A stretch of DNA of 64,000 nucleotides from an uncultured Pelagibacteraceae bacterium (GCA_902569975.1 CACFWD010000001.1:93961-157960), one strand, 5' to 3'. Shown: positions 53,900-63,318, numbered from the stretch's first letter. Translations and numbers: made by a program. Notes: a model not told the origin generated them from the letters alone.

Positions 53900-56239
53900 A
53901 TGTCGCAAACTACTTTAGATATAAAGGAACCAGGCCTTAATGTGTTACCACCTGGAGTTGAAAGACATGTAGTTAATGCAGGAGGTCTCACTGGCTTACA
54001 AATTTTTCCCGATGATGAAATAGAAATTATTAATGATGAGGGAAATCAGATTTGTGAAATAATTTGTTTTGATAAAGATGGAAAATCTGAAAATGGAATT
54101 CTTAATTTAAAAGAGAATGCTAAGGAAAGTTTTATAAAAGAAATTTTACTTAGAAAAGATGAAAGTTCTTTAATTACCAATCTTCAATTAAAAAAACGGA
54201 ATTTAAATATAAATAAATCTAAATCCTCAATTTTGTTTGATGATAATACTCCTAGTGGTGAAAAAATTAAAATTAAATCTAAAGATAAATGTTATGTGAT
54301 TTTTTCAGCACCACAAAATGATATGCTAGTGAGTGATCAAAACCCTTCGAGCGATTTAACAATATTTATAAAAAGAGCAAAAATTGTTAATGATAAAGAG
54401 TTGTCAATTATACCTGATCCAATTTATGAACCCAATTATGAAAAAAATATTGATAGAGAAACTTCAATTTCTTATGAAGTTAAAGAAGGTGATTATATTC
54501 AAATCATAAGCCCAGCAGGAAGACAATGTTCTGACTTTGTGGCATTTGATACTAGAAAACTAGATAAAAAAATTGAAAAGGGTCTTGATTGGCAAACAAC
54601 AAGAACTTTTATGGGTAATACTTTTCCTGGACCAGGATTGTTTTCAAAATTTTATGATACTGATCATGAGCCACTAATTGAAGTAATTAGAGATACTGTT
54701 GGCAAGCACGATACATTTAACCTTGCTTGCACTTCTAAATATTATGAAGATGCTGGCTATTTTGGCCACCCAAATTGTTCTGACAACTTAACTAATTCTA
54801 TGTCTAAATATGGTGTTCAAAAACAAAAAGGTTGGCATGCTATAAACTTATTTTTTAACACGTCAGCTTCAGGATTAAATTCTGTTATTTCTGACGAGTC
54901 ATTTGCTAGGCCCGGTGATTATGTAATGTTTAAAGCTCTAAAAAATTTAACTATTGGAACTACTGCATGTCCAAGTGATATAGATGCTTGTAATTCGTGG
55001 AATCCGACTGATATTTTTGTTAGAACTTATGACAAAAAAAAAGAATTTACAAAATCATTTGCTTTTAGAATGAAAACAGACTCTGAAAAAAAACTTACTA
55101 GAAATTCTGGTTTTTATGAAAGGACATCAAAATTAACTAGAAACTTTATTGATGCTAGAGGATTTTGGTTGCCTAATGATTATACTAAACATGGTGTAGT
55201 TGAAGAATATAATGCTTGTAGAGAAAAAGCTGTCCTAATTGATTTATCTTCTTTAAGAAAATTTGAAATTATAGGACCAGATGCTGAGGAATTAATGAAC
55301 TACACTCTCACTAGAAACATTAAAAAGCTCTCTGTTGGTCAAGTTGTTTATTCTGCAATGTGTTATGAAAATGGAATGATGTTTGATGATGGTACATTAT
55401 TAAGATTAAGTGAAACTGGTTTTAGATGGATTTGTGGAGACGAATATGCTGGTGAATGGTTAAAAGAAGTAGCAAAGAAAAAAAATTTCAAGGTAAATGT
55501 AAAAAATTCAACAGATCAAATTAGTAATGTTTCTATCCAAGGACCTAAAAGTAGAGAAATCTTAAAAAAATTAATTTTTACTCCTCCTACCCAACCATCA
55601 ATAGATGAGTTGGAATGGTTTAGATTCACAATTTGTAGAGTTGAAGAACTTCAAGGAATTCCTCTAATTGTTTCAAGAACAGGTTATACAGGTGAACTAG
55701 GTTACGAAGTTTGGTGTCATCCAAAACATGCACCTGAAGTGTGGGATAAACTTATGGAGGCTGGAAAAGATTATGGTTTAATTCCTGCAGGATTTGCAGC
55801 TTTAGATAAATTAAGAATTGAAGCGGGTTTAATTTTATTTGGGAATGAATTTGATGGACAACAAGATCCTTTTGAATCTGGGATTGGATTTGCAGTTCCG
55901 CTCAAAACTAAAGAAGAGAATTTTATAGGTAAAGAAATTTTAAAAGAAAGGAAAGCAAATCCACAAAAAAAACTTGTTGGTTTAGAACTTATTGGAAAAG
56001 AACATGCTGGTCATGGAGATTGTGTGCATGTTGGAAGATCGCAAGTTGGAATAATAACAAGTGGTTGTTTATCTACAACTCTTAATAAAAATATAGCACT
56101 TTGTAGAATAGATACTCAATACTCTGAGCCAGGAACAGAGGTTGAGGTTGGAAAAATAGATGGTCACCAAAAAAGAATTTCTGCAAAAGTTGTACCATTT
56201 CCTCATTTTGATCCAAAAAAGACAAGAGTTCGTTCTTAA
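53900..56239 (+). CDS. tdm: Trimethylamine N-oxide demethylase Tdm
   Basis: A 779-residue fusion of N-terminal DUF1989-type domains (about 1-400) and a C-terminal GcvT/THF-binding domain (about 420-779, e.g. VSRTGYTGELGYEVW). This matches Tdm, which turns TMAO into dimethylamine plus formaldehyde, with THF in the C-terminal domain as acceptor. Candidate zinc ligands are Cys277, Cys293 and Cys357 in ACTSK, GHPNCSD and TTACPSD. A first, degenerate copy of the N-terminal fold seems present at 10-165. Overlaps the regulator gene by one base. Confidence 0.92.
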   Translation: MSQTTLDIKEPGLNVLPPGVERHVVNAGGLTGLQIFPDDEIEIINDEGNQICEIICFDKDGKSENGILNLKENAKESFIKEILLRKDESSLITNLQLKKRNLNINKSKSSILFDDNTPSGEKIKIKSKDKCYVIFSAPQNDMLVSDQNPSSDLTIFIKRAKIVNDKELSIIPDPIYEPNYEKNIDRETSISYEVKEGDYIQIISPAGRQCSDFVAFDTRKLDKKIEKGLDWQTTRTFMGNTFPGPGLFSKFYDTDHEPLIEVIRDTVGKHDTFNLACTSKYYEDAGYFGHPNCSDNLTNSMSKYGVQKQKGWHAINLFFNTSASGLNSVISDESFARPGDYVMFKALKNLTIGTTACPSDIDACNSWNPTDIFVRTYDKKKEFTKSFAFRMKTDSEKKLTRNSGFYERTSKLTRNFIDARGFWLPNDYTKHGVVEEYNACREKAVLIDLSSLRKFEIIGPDAEELMNYTLTRNIKKLSVGQVVYSAMCYENGMMFDDGTLLRLSETGFRWICGDEYAGEWLKEVAKKKNFKVNVKNSTDQISNVSIQGPKSREILKKLIFTPPTQPSIDELEWFRFTICRVEELQGIPLIVSRTGYTGELGYEVWCHPKHAPEVWDKLMEAGKDYGLIPAGFAALDKLRIEAGLILFGNEFDGQQDPFESGIGFAVPLKTKEENFIGKEILKERKANPQKKLVGLELIGKEHAGHGDCVHVGRSQVGIITSGCLSTTLNKNIALCRIDTQYSEPGTEVEVGKIDGHQKRISAKVVPFPHFDPKKTRVRS

Positions 56240-56589
56240 TGCCAAAAACTACAAAAGATTTGTTAGAATTTTGGGAAGATCAAATGAAGTTATCTCATAC
56301 ATCCAGTAACTATTTTTTTAGAAAATCACCATCTCATTACCATATGATGCTACTAGTAATGCATGCCTATAAATATAAAGAGAAACTTACTGTGGAAGAG
56401 TTAAAAACTAAATTATTTAAAACATCACGTCCTAAATCAGCTTTGATGATAAATGAAGCGTGTGAAAAAGGCTTCTTTTTCTTGGAAAAAACTTCAGATG
56501 ATCAAAGAAAAAAACATATCAAACCCAGTGAATCATTTATTCAAGAATTTAATCATTATCTTGAAACTCTTAAACATTTAAGTTTTTGA
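56239..56589 (+). CDS. Small MarR-like winged-helix regulator
   Basis: A 116-residue protein with a MarR-like winged helix: SHYHMMLLVMHAYKYKEKLTVEELKTKL, then the recognition helix near TSRPKSALMINEACEKGFF and the wing EKTSDDQRKKHIKPSE. It lacks the usual long N- and C-terminal dimerisation helices, so it is short for a MarR. Overlap with tdm by one base suggests it controls methylated-amine genes. Confidence 0.7.
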   Translation: MPKTTKDLLEFWEDQMKLSHTSSNYFFRKSPSHYHMMLLVMHAYKYKEKLTVEELKTKLFKTSRPKSALMINEACEKGFFFLEKTSDDQRKKHIKPSESFIQEFNHYLETLKHLSF

Positions 56590-56650
56590 TAAGTATAAAA
56601 ATTATTACTTATATTTTTTATATATATAAAAAATTATATATTTACGTCGC

Positions 56651-57997
56651 ATGAAAAATAAAGATGTAACTATGTCATTACCGACAAAAGCAAAAGTAGT
56701 AATAATCGGTGGAGGTATTCACGGATTAAGTACAGCTTGGAAATTATCTGAAACTTATAAAAATCCTGGTGACATAATCGTTTTAGAAAAAAAAGATACA
56801 GCAGCTGGTGCAAGTGGAATAGCTTGTGGAGTTGTAAGAAATAATTATTTCCAGCCAGCGATGAGAGAATTGATGGCTCACTCAGTTTCTGTTTGGGAAA
56901 GTGATCCAAAAGCTTTTAAATATAATCCAGTAGGATATTTGCAAATTTCACCAGAAGTTATGCATGAGGATGTTGCGAGCATTTATGAGCAACAAAAAGC
57001 AATTGGATACGAGTCTGATTTTATTGAAGGTGAAAAAGATTGCACAAATTACATGAAAGGTATTTTTGATGATTGGCAAGCTCAAGGTATTACATCTATT
57101 CTACATGAGAAAAAAGGTGGTTATGCCTTTAATAAAGACTCAATCAAAGCACTTGAAAACAAATCAACATCTAATGGTGTTCAAGTTATGAAAGGTGTTA
57201 AAGTTACAGGATTCAAAAGAGGAAGTAATAGTAAGGCAGTAACTGGGGTAGAAACAGATAAAGGTACTATTGATTGTGAACAAGTAGTTATTGGAGCAGG
57301 TCCTTGGGCAAGAGATTTTTGGAACATGTTGGAGTTACCTAAAACTGCAAATATAAAAGGTAAAGATGGAAAGATGCATGTAACTGATATGTGGACTTAC
57401 TGGATGCTTCAAGAAGGGGTAATTGGTGTTGAGCCAGATTTTTTAAAAACAAATGATGGAAAACAGCCACCTGTAGTTCATGTAGACTCAACTGCGCCAC
57501 TATATTCCGATAAAACAAAAAAATTAATTACAGATAAAATTTGGGGAATTTATTATAAACCTGATATTGATGGTTTAGGAGTTCAAGGTGGAACATCTCC
57601 TTACATAGTAAAAAAACATTTTGATCAGGTAAATGTTGATCCTTATGGAATTGAGTCACCAGAGTATCAAACTACCGATGCATTTAGTGAAATGTGGTGC
57701 TCTGCTTTAGCTCATTGTCAAAAAAGGTTCGAGGGAAAATCAGATTTATACAGAAAAGGTCCTTCGGGAGGACTTGGATGTATGACACCAGACTCATTTC
57801 CAATCTTTGATAGATTTTTTGAAAATGTTTATATGATTGCAGATGCTAATCATGGATATAAAATGATTGGTGTTGGTGAACTTGTTGCTAAAGAAATTCT
57901 TGGTACTGAGAGTGATTTATTGAAACCGTTTAGATTCAACCGTTACGAGAAGGGAGAACTTCACCCTACTTCGAACAGTCCGTTTCCTTGGAGTTAA
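56651..57997 (+). CDS. FAD-dependent oxidoreductase of the DAO/SoxB-MgdA type
   Basis: A 448-residue flavoprotein. AKVVIIGGGIHGLSTAWKLS (about 14-33) binds FAD, AAGASGIACGVVRNNYF is the second flavin loop, VVIGAGPWARDF the third, and ANHGYKMIGVGELVA closes the active site. It is a stand-alone DAO protein without SoxA/D/G partners nearby on this strand. Placed between tdm and gmaS, it could act on a methylated amine or N-methylglutamate; substrate is not known. An internal ATG at 56672 is an alternative start. Confidence 0.8.
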   Translation: MKNKDVTMSLPTKAKVVIIGGGIHGLSTAWKLSETYKNPGDIIVLEKKDTAAGASGIACGVVRNNYFQPAMRELMAHSVSVWESDPKAFKYNPVGYLQISPEVMHEDVASIYEQQKAIGYESDFIEGEKDCTNYMKGIFDDWQAQGITSILHEKKGGYAFNKDSIKALENKSTSNGVQVMKGVKVTGFKRGSNSKAVTGVETDKGTIDCEQVVIGAGPWARDFWNMLELPKTANIKGKDGKMHVTDMWTYWMLQEGVIGVEPDFLKTNDGKQPPVVHVDSTAPLYSDKTKKLITDKIWGIYYKPDIDGLGVQGGTSPYIVKKHFDQVNVDPYGIESPEYQTTDAFSEMWCSALAHCQKRFEGKSDLYRKGPSGGLGCMTPDSFPIFDRFFENVYMIADANHGYKMIGVGELVAKEILGTESDLLKPFRFNRYEKGELHPTSNSPFPWS

Positions 57998-58065
57998 ACT
58001 TCAAGCCTAGACACTAATAAGTTTTTCAGCTACTTTTGAAAAAATATTAATTCATTGAGGGGAAA

Positions 58066-59535
58066 ATGACAGATCTAGAAAAACACGTTAATCAACCAGG
58101 TAGAGCTAAATTAGTCAAAAGAGTAAGAGAAAAAATTAATGAGTTAGGGATAACTTATATTTATTTTCAATTTATTTCAGTTACTGGAAGAGTAGTTGGT
58201 AAAGGTATACCAGCTGATCACTGGGAAAGAACTGCAGAAAAAGGTTTTCAATTAGTTTATGGAGCAACAGCAAACTTATTTTTAGATCGTCATAACAACT
58301 ATATTGGATATGGACCTGAAGCTAAGGAATTAGTTGGAATTCCAGATCCTGAAACTTTTGTACAATTACCTTGGGATAAAAGAGTAGGAAGAGTATTTTG
58401 TACTTGTTTTAGAAACAGAGAAGAAAGAGAAAATCCAGGTGGTCATTTAACTTCAGATTGTAGAGGTAATTTAAGAATAATTGCTGAAGAGTTTAAGAAA
58501 AAACATGGTTATCAAATGAGAGTTGGTACTGAACCTGAAATGATGTGGCTAACAAAAAATGAAGATGGCACACCAACGGGTAAAGGTTTTTCAAAACCTT
58601 TCTGTTATCACATTGACCAATTCGAGTCGTTAAGACCTGTTTTTATGAAAGTTATTGAATATGCTAACGCGATGGGTCTAGATATGATTCAAGGAGACCA
58701 CGAAGATGCTCCAGGTCAATTAGAGTTAAATTGGATGTTTGATGATGTATTAAGAAATGCTGATCGACTTTCGACATACAGGCAAATTTGTGCTCAAGTT
58801 GCAAGAGAACACGGATTAATTGCATGTTTTATGACTAAACCATTTATGGGAGTTTCAGCAAGTGGATGCCATACTAACATGTCTCTTTGGAAAGGTGGTA
58901 AAGATAAAGTAAATAAACTTGGACATAAAACACTTCCAGGTGTTGAAGAAGTTTTTACTTACGTAGAGGGTGGAACAAATACCTTTATGCCTGACACAAA
59001 AGATATGCAACTTCCAGGTAAAGTTGGATTACAATCAATTGGTGGTGTTATGAAGCATTTACCAGCTTTAACCGCCATAGGTTCATCTACAGTTAACTCA
59101 TACAGAAGATTATGGGATCAAGGTTTCTGGGCACCAGTATATGCAGACTGGGGATATCAAAACAGAACTTGTGGTTTGAGAGTTTCTGCACCAGGTAGAT
59201 TTGAATATAGATCTGTTGACTCAATGCATAACCCTTATCTAATGGGTGCGGCTTTATTGAAAGCATTTGATGACGGAATTTCAAATAAAATCGATCCTGG
59301 TAAGCCTGAGTCTAGAAACATTTACGAGGCTCAAAAAGCTGGAAAAGATGTTAAAAAATTACCTTTAAGTTTAGGTGAAGCTCTTGAAAGACTCTCAGAG
59401 GATAAAGTAATTCAATCAGCTATGCCAGATGAAATGTACAAAATATTCCATTGGTATAAAAATGATGAATGGGAAAAATTTTTAGGTGCAACAACTCAAT
59501 GGGATCTAGATACATATTTGGATTGCTTACCATAA
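58066..59535 (+). CDS. gmaS: Gamma-glutamylmethylamide synthetase (glutamine-synthetase family)
   Basis: A 489-residue glutamine-synthetase-family enzyme. GTEPEMMWLT is the Glu metal-ligand motif, QGDHEDAPGQLELN the second, SASGCHTNMSLW the third and APGRFEYRSVDSMHNPYL the adenine and glutamate loop. GmaS joins methylamine to glutamate with ATP. GlnT-type glutamine synthetase is the alternative; the mgsABC genes directly downstream favour GmaS. GAGGGG lies 6 nt before the start. Confidence 0.85.
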   Translation: MTDLEKHVNQPGRAKLVKRVREKINELGITYIYFQFISVTGRVVGKGIPADHWERTAEKGFQLVYGATANLFLDRHNNYIGYGPEAKELVGIPDPETFVQLPWDKRVGRVFCTCFRNREERENPGGHLTSDCRGNLRIIAEEFKKKHGYQMRVGTEPEMMWLTKNEDGTPTGKGFSKPFCYHIDQFESLRPVFMKVIEYANAMGLDMIQGDHEDAPGQLELNWMFDDVLRNADRLSTYRQICAQVAREHGLIACFMTKPFMGVSASGCHTNMSLWKGGKDKVNKLGHKTLPGVEEVFTYVEGGTNTFMPDTKDMQLPGKVGLQSIGGVMKHLPALTAIGSSTVNSYRRLWDQGFWAPVYADWGYQNRTCGLRVSAPGRFEYRSVDSMHNPYLMGAALLKAFDDGISNKIDPGKPESRNIYEAQKAGKDVKKLPLSLGEALERLSEDKVIQSAMPDEMYKIFHWYKNDEWEKFLGATTQWDLDTYLDCLP

Positions 59536-59560
59536 AAAAAATTATTTAGAGAGGAAAGTT

Positions 59561-60505
59561 ATGTGCGGAATAGCGGGATTAATACACAGAGGTAAGTCTT
59601 CAAATGTTGGGTCCGAGCTTCAGGGAATGCTGCAAGCATTAAAACATAGAGGTGAGGACTCCACTGGTTATGCATTATACGGAGAGACTGATGGAAAAAA
59701 TTTTATTATGCGTTTTAAAGTTGGTGAAAATGTTGGAGAGGGAAGTTCATCAATTGTGGAAGACGTTTCTGTATATGATGAGAGAAAAAAAATTGTAGAT
59801 CAAACAATTGTTGAATTAGGTGCAAAAATTGTCAAAGAGGAAAGAACTCTTCCATATTCATTAAGGTACGAGATTGATTATAACAAAAAAGATTTATTAG
59901 AATTTTCACAACAAATAGAGAATATACCAGGTGTTGAAATCCTCTCTATGGGAAAATCTTTAGAGGTAATAAAAGATCTCGGAAATGCAAAAGCGGTTTG
60001 TGAAAGATACTCATTAGATAAACTAATTGGTACTCACGCAATTGGTCATGCTAGAATGGCAACTGAGTCAGGTGTGGATATTAAATCTGCTCACCCGTTT
60101 TGGGGTTACCCATTTAGCGATGTATCTGTTGTTCATAATGGCCAGCTAACTAATTATTGGAATAACAGAAGAGCTTTAGAGAACAAAGGTATGAGATTTA
60201 TGTCAGAATGTGACTCTGAACTTATTGCAGTTTATTTGGCTGAAAAAATGAGAGCAGGAGCTTCTTTAGAAGAAGGTATGAAAGAGTCATTATCAGGGTT
60301 AGATGGAGTTTTTACGTATTTTGTAGCTACTAAAGACTCTTTAGGAATGGCAAAAGATACGATGGCTGCAAAACCATTGGTTTTATATGAGTCGGACGAA
60401 TTAGTTGCTATGGGATCAGAAGAAATTGCGATTAGATCAGTTTTACCACAGGAAATTGATACATATGATCCTTTTGATGGAGAGGTAAAAGTATGGCAAA
60501 TATAA
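59561..60505 (+). CDS. mgsA: N-methylglutamate synthase subunit A (class II amidotransferase)
   Basis: A 314-residue Ntn-type glutaminase domain. Cys2 in MCGIAGLIHRG is the nucleophile, and HARMATESGVDIKSAHPF and VVHNGQLTNYW are the glutamine pocket. Homologous to GlxB and to the amidotransferase of glutamate synthase. Here it would release the methylamine moiety of gamma-glutamylmethylamide. Overlaps mgsB by 13 nt. Confidence 0.85.
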   Translation: MCGIAGLIHRGKSSNVGSELQGMLQALKHRGEDSTGYALYGETDGKNFIMRFKVGENVGEGSSSIVEDVSVYDERKKIVDQTIVELGAKIVKEERTLPYSLRYEIDYNKKDLLEFSQQIENIPGVEILSMGKSLEVIKDLGNAKAVCERYSLDKLIGTHAIGHARMATESGVDIKSAHPFWGYPFSDVSVVHNGQLTNYWNNRRALENKGMRFMSECDSELIAVYLAEKMRAGASLEEGMKESLSGLDGVFTYFVATKDSLGMAKDTMAAKPLVLYESDELVAMGSEEIAIRSVLPQEIDTYDPFDGEVKVWQI

Positions 60506-61347
60506 AAAGTGTTACAAAAAAAACTAAAGCCCAAGCTATGGGTATGCACAGTGAGGTTTTAACAGGAAGAACTCAACAGAAATTTTTTAACCCTGATGAA
60601 GCAGAAAACTTCTATTACTTTGGGACTTATGATGTAGACTTTAATAAAAGAACTGATCTAGATGTAAAAGATATGTCTGCAGCAGACGCCAACAAAGAAA
60701 TTGATAATTTAATGAGCCAAGGTTATGGGACAATTGTCATAAAAAATCCTCAAGGTAAGCACAGTTTAGGCGTTGGAATTTTAAATAAACTAAATTTAAT
60801 TTTTGAAGGTAGTCTAGGTTATTTTGGGATAGGATCATGTGATGGACCGACAGTTCGAATCAATGGAAGAGTTGGTTGGTCTTGTGCAGAAAATCTAATG
60901 GCAGGTAAAGTTGTGATTGAGAAAAACGCTGGATCTTGTTTTGGAGCAGCAATTAGAGGAGGAGATTTAATTTGTAAAGGTAGTGTTGGTGCTAGAACTG
61001 GTATTGATATGAAAGGTGGAACTATAATAATTGGTGGAGATGCTGGAGCTTTCACAGGTTTTATGATGCAAAGAGGGAGAATAATAATTTTGGGTGATGT
61101 AGGTATTAACCTAGGTGATTCAATGTACGATGGGACAATTTTCGTAGGTGGAGAAATTGGTTCATATGGTAGTGATGCAATTGATTCAGAACTTACAAAA
61201 AGTGATCAAGATTGGTTAAAAAGAAAATTGAGAGTTGCTGAAATTGGTGAAAATTTTGATGTTAGTAAAATGAAAAAAATTGTAGCTGGTAAAAAACTAT
61301 GGAACTATGACAATTTGGAACCTACAGAGAAAAAAGGAGCAATTTAA
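60493..61347 (+). CDS. mgsB: N-methylglutamate synthase subunit B (GXGXG domain)
   Basis: A 284-residue right-handed beta-helix protein of the glutamate-synthase C-terminal type. Repeats such as GWSCAENLMAGKVVIEKNAG, GGTIIIGGDAGAFTG and GRIIILGDVGINLG build the helix that bridges the amidotransferase and synthase sites. GGAGAGG precedes the start at the proper spacing. It overlaps mgsA by 13 nt and ends on the first base of mgsC. Confidence 0.86.
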   Translation: MANIKSVTKKTKAQAMGMHSEVLTGRTQQKFFNPDEAENFYYFGTYDVDFNKRTDLDVKDMSAADANKEIDNLMSQGYGTIVIKNPQGKHSLGVGILNKLNLIFEGSLGYFGIGSCDGPTVRINGRVGWSCAENLMAGKVVIEKNAGSCFGAAIRGGDLICKGSVGARTGIDMKGGTIIIGGDAGAFTGFMMQRGRIIILGDVGINLGDSMYDGTIFVGGEIGSYGSDAIDSELTKSDQDWLKRKLRVAEIGENFDVSKMKKIVAGKKLWNYDNLEPTEKKGAI

Positions 61348-62765
61348 TGGCTAAGAAAAAAAAGAAAAAAAATGGTAAAATAAAAAAGAATGATAATGTT
61401 GGTGGAAAAGCTGATGTTCACTTAAGTTCAAATGGTGGAAGAAATAAAAGTCTCTTAGGACATAATGCTATTTTTACTCCTGATGTAATTGACGATATTC
61501 ATATTAAATCTCAGTTAGGAAGATACAGAATGCGTGGAATGGCATTAATGAAAAAAATTCCAACATTTGATGATTTAGTTTTCTTGCCAGGAACACTAAC
61601 AAGATTTGTAATTGAAGGGTATAGAGAAAAATGTGAGACTAAAACAGTAATTGGCCCAAGATGTGAAAATCCAATTGAATTAGATATTCCGGTTTATATT
61701 ACTGGAATGAGTTTTGGTGCATTATCTTATGAGGCTAAAACAGCTCTTGCAAGAGGAGCAACAATGGCGGGTAGCGCAACATGTTCAGGTGAAGGTGGAA
61801 TGATACCTGATGAAAGAAGATATTCAGAAAAATGGTTTTATCAATGTATTCAATCAAGATATGGATTTAACCCTCATCATGCTCAACTTGCTGATGGGAT
61901 AGAAGTTTTTATTGGTCAAGGACAAAAAGTTGGAATGGGTGGACACTTAATGGGTCAGAAAGTAACTGACCAAGTAGCTGAGATGAGATCATTGCCTTCT
62001 GGTATCGATCAAAGATCTCCTGCTAGACATCCAGATTGGTTAGGTCCAGATGATTTAGCTTTAAAAGTTGAAGAGTTAAGACAACTAACCAAAAATAAAG
62101 TTCCAATCCAATTAAAATTGGGTGCATCAAAAGTTTATGATGATGTTCGTATGGCAGCTAAATGTGATCCAGATTCTATTTATTTAGATGGTATGGAGGG
62201 ATCAACAGGAGCTGGCCCGCATATCGCTGCAGCTAATACTGGAATTCCTGGAATAGCAGCAATCAGGGAAGCTAGAAGAGCATTAGATGATGTTGGTAAA
62301 ACAGGAAAAGTAACTTTAATTTATGCAGGTGGTGTTAGAGATGGTGCAGATATGGCAAAAGCTTTAGCTTTAGGTGCTGATGCGATTGCAATAGGAACAG
62401 GTTCTATGATTGCACTTAACTGCAATAAAGATATTCCTGAAGCAGATTTTGAAAAAGAAATGGGTGTAAAAGCGGGTGAATGTTATCACTGCCACACTGG
62501 AAGATGTCCAGTTGGTGTTGCAACTCAGGATCCTAAACTTAGAGCTAGATTAAATCCTGATGATGCCGCACTAAGAGTTTACAATTACCTTCACTCAATG
62601 ACTTTAGAGGCGCAATTGTTAGCCAGAGCGTGTGGAAAAACAAATATCCATTCTTTAGAACCTGAGGATTTAGCAGCACTAACTTCTGAAGCATCAGCTT
62701 TAGCTAAAGTTCCTTTGGCTGGTACTAATTACACAGTTGGAGTTGATAACTATCACAAAATTTAA
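61347..62765 (+). CDS. mgsC: N-methylglutamate synthase subunit C (FMN/3Fe-4S domain)
   Basis: A 472-residue glutamate-synthase-like FMN enzyme. GMSFGALSYEAKTALARGA starts the barrel, GASKVYDD and DGMEGSTGAGP bind 2-oxoglutarate-derived intermediate and FMN, and CYHCHTGRCPVGVATQD gives the 3Fe-4S ligands. An N-terminal 20-residue lysine-rich tail (MAKKKKKKNGKIKK) precedes the fold and is unusual. Confidence 0.87.
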   Translation: MAKKKKKKNGKIKKNDNVGGKADVHLSSNGGRNKSLLGHNAIFTPDVIDDIHIKSQLGRYRMRGMALMKKIPTFDDLVFLPGTLTRFVIEGYREKCETKTVIGPRCENPIELDIPVYITGMSFGALSYEAKTALARGATMAGSATCSGEGGMIPDERRYSEKWFYQCIQSRYGFNPHHAQLADGIEVFIGQGQKVGMGGHLMGQKVTDQVAEMRSLPSGIDQRSPARHPDWLGPDDLALKVEELRQLTKNKVPIQLKLGASKVYDDVRMAAKCDPDSIYLDGMEGSTGAGPHIAAANTGIPGIAAIREARRALDDVGKTGKVTLIYAGGVRDGADMAKALALGADAIAIGTGSMIALNCNKDIPEADFEKEMGVKAGECYHCHTGRCPVGVATQDPKLRARLNPDDAALRVYNYLHSMTLEAQLLARACGKTNIHSLEPEDLAALTSEASALAKVPLAGTNYTVGVDNYHKI

Positions 62766-62773
62766 GAATAATT

Positions 62774-63190
62774 ATGGCTAAAAAGAAAAATAAAAAAAAA
62801 GTATCAAAATCAGTGGCTGTTAAAGATCAACAATTAGGTAAAAAAAAAGAAACAGCTAGAGAAAAAATGATAGGTCAATCTATTGGTTACAGATATGATG
62901 TTAATCTTCTTCCTGATTACAGTAAGATGACACCTTTTTTGAAAAAATACGTAGAAGCAATGGGTTGGGATGATCTGAATTGGTTAGAGGATGTACATAT
63001 GGGTTATGAAGAGGGAAGACCCGCAGTATTTTGTAGAAACGCTAACGGCTGGGTTACAATTCCAAGTTCAATTAAACTACCAAACAATCAACAAGATAGA
63101 GATATGATAGCTAGAGAACTTTTAGTCAAATTTCAAATGTCACCAAAACACCCTCTTGTTGATTTAAAAAAAGCTTACTTAAAGTTTTAA
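62774..63190 (+). CDS. Basic 138-residue protein of the mgs operon
   Basis: Starts with a lysine-rich tail (MAKKKNKKKVSKS) very like that of MgsC, then a compact domain with GYRYDVNLLPDYSKMTPF, YVEAMGWDDLNWLEDVHMGYE and GWVTIPSSIKLP blocks. No family recognised. It is 8 nt downstream of mgsC and 128 nt before amt, so it is an obvious accessory candidate for the synthase. Confidence 0.75.
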   Translation: MAKKKNKKKVSKSVAVKDQQLGKKKETAREKMIGQSIGYRYDVNLLPDYSKMTPFLKKYVEAMGWDDLNWLEDVHMGYEEGRPAVFCRNANGWVTIPSSIKLPNNQQDRDMIARELLVKFQMSPKHPLVDLKKAYLKF

Positions 63191-63217
63191 TCACACAATC
63201 TAAAGTTGATTATTTTT

Positions 63218-63245
63218 TAAAACCTGTTGTCAATATTAGGTTTTA
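63218..63245 (+). terminator. 8-bp inverted repeat before amt
   Basis: TAAAACCT (63218-63225) pairs with AGGTTTTA (63238-63245) around a 12-nt loop, followed by GAAGATTGTTTTATTT. It could terminate the mgs operon or be an amt leader structure. The T-tract is delayed, so the terminator call is weak. Confidence 0.4.
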
Positions 63246-63318
63246 GAAGATTGTTTTATTTGTCACGTCTTTACAAATTTTATAGGGTTTTGAAAAACTA
63301 AATAAGGAGAGAGAGAAT

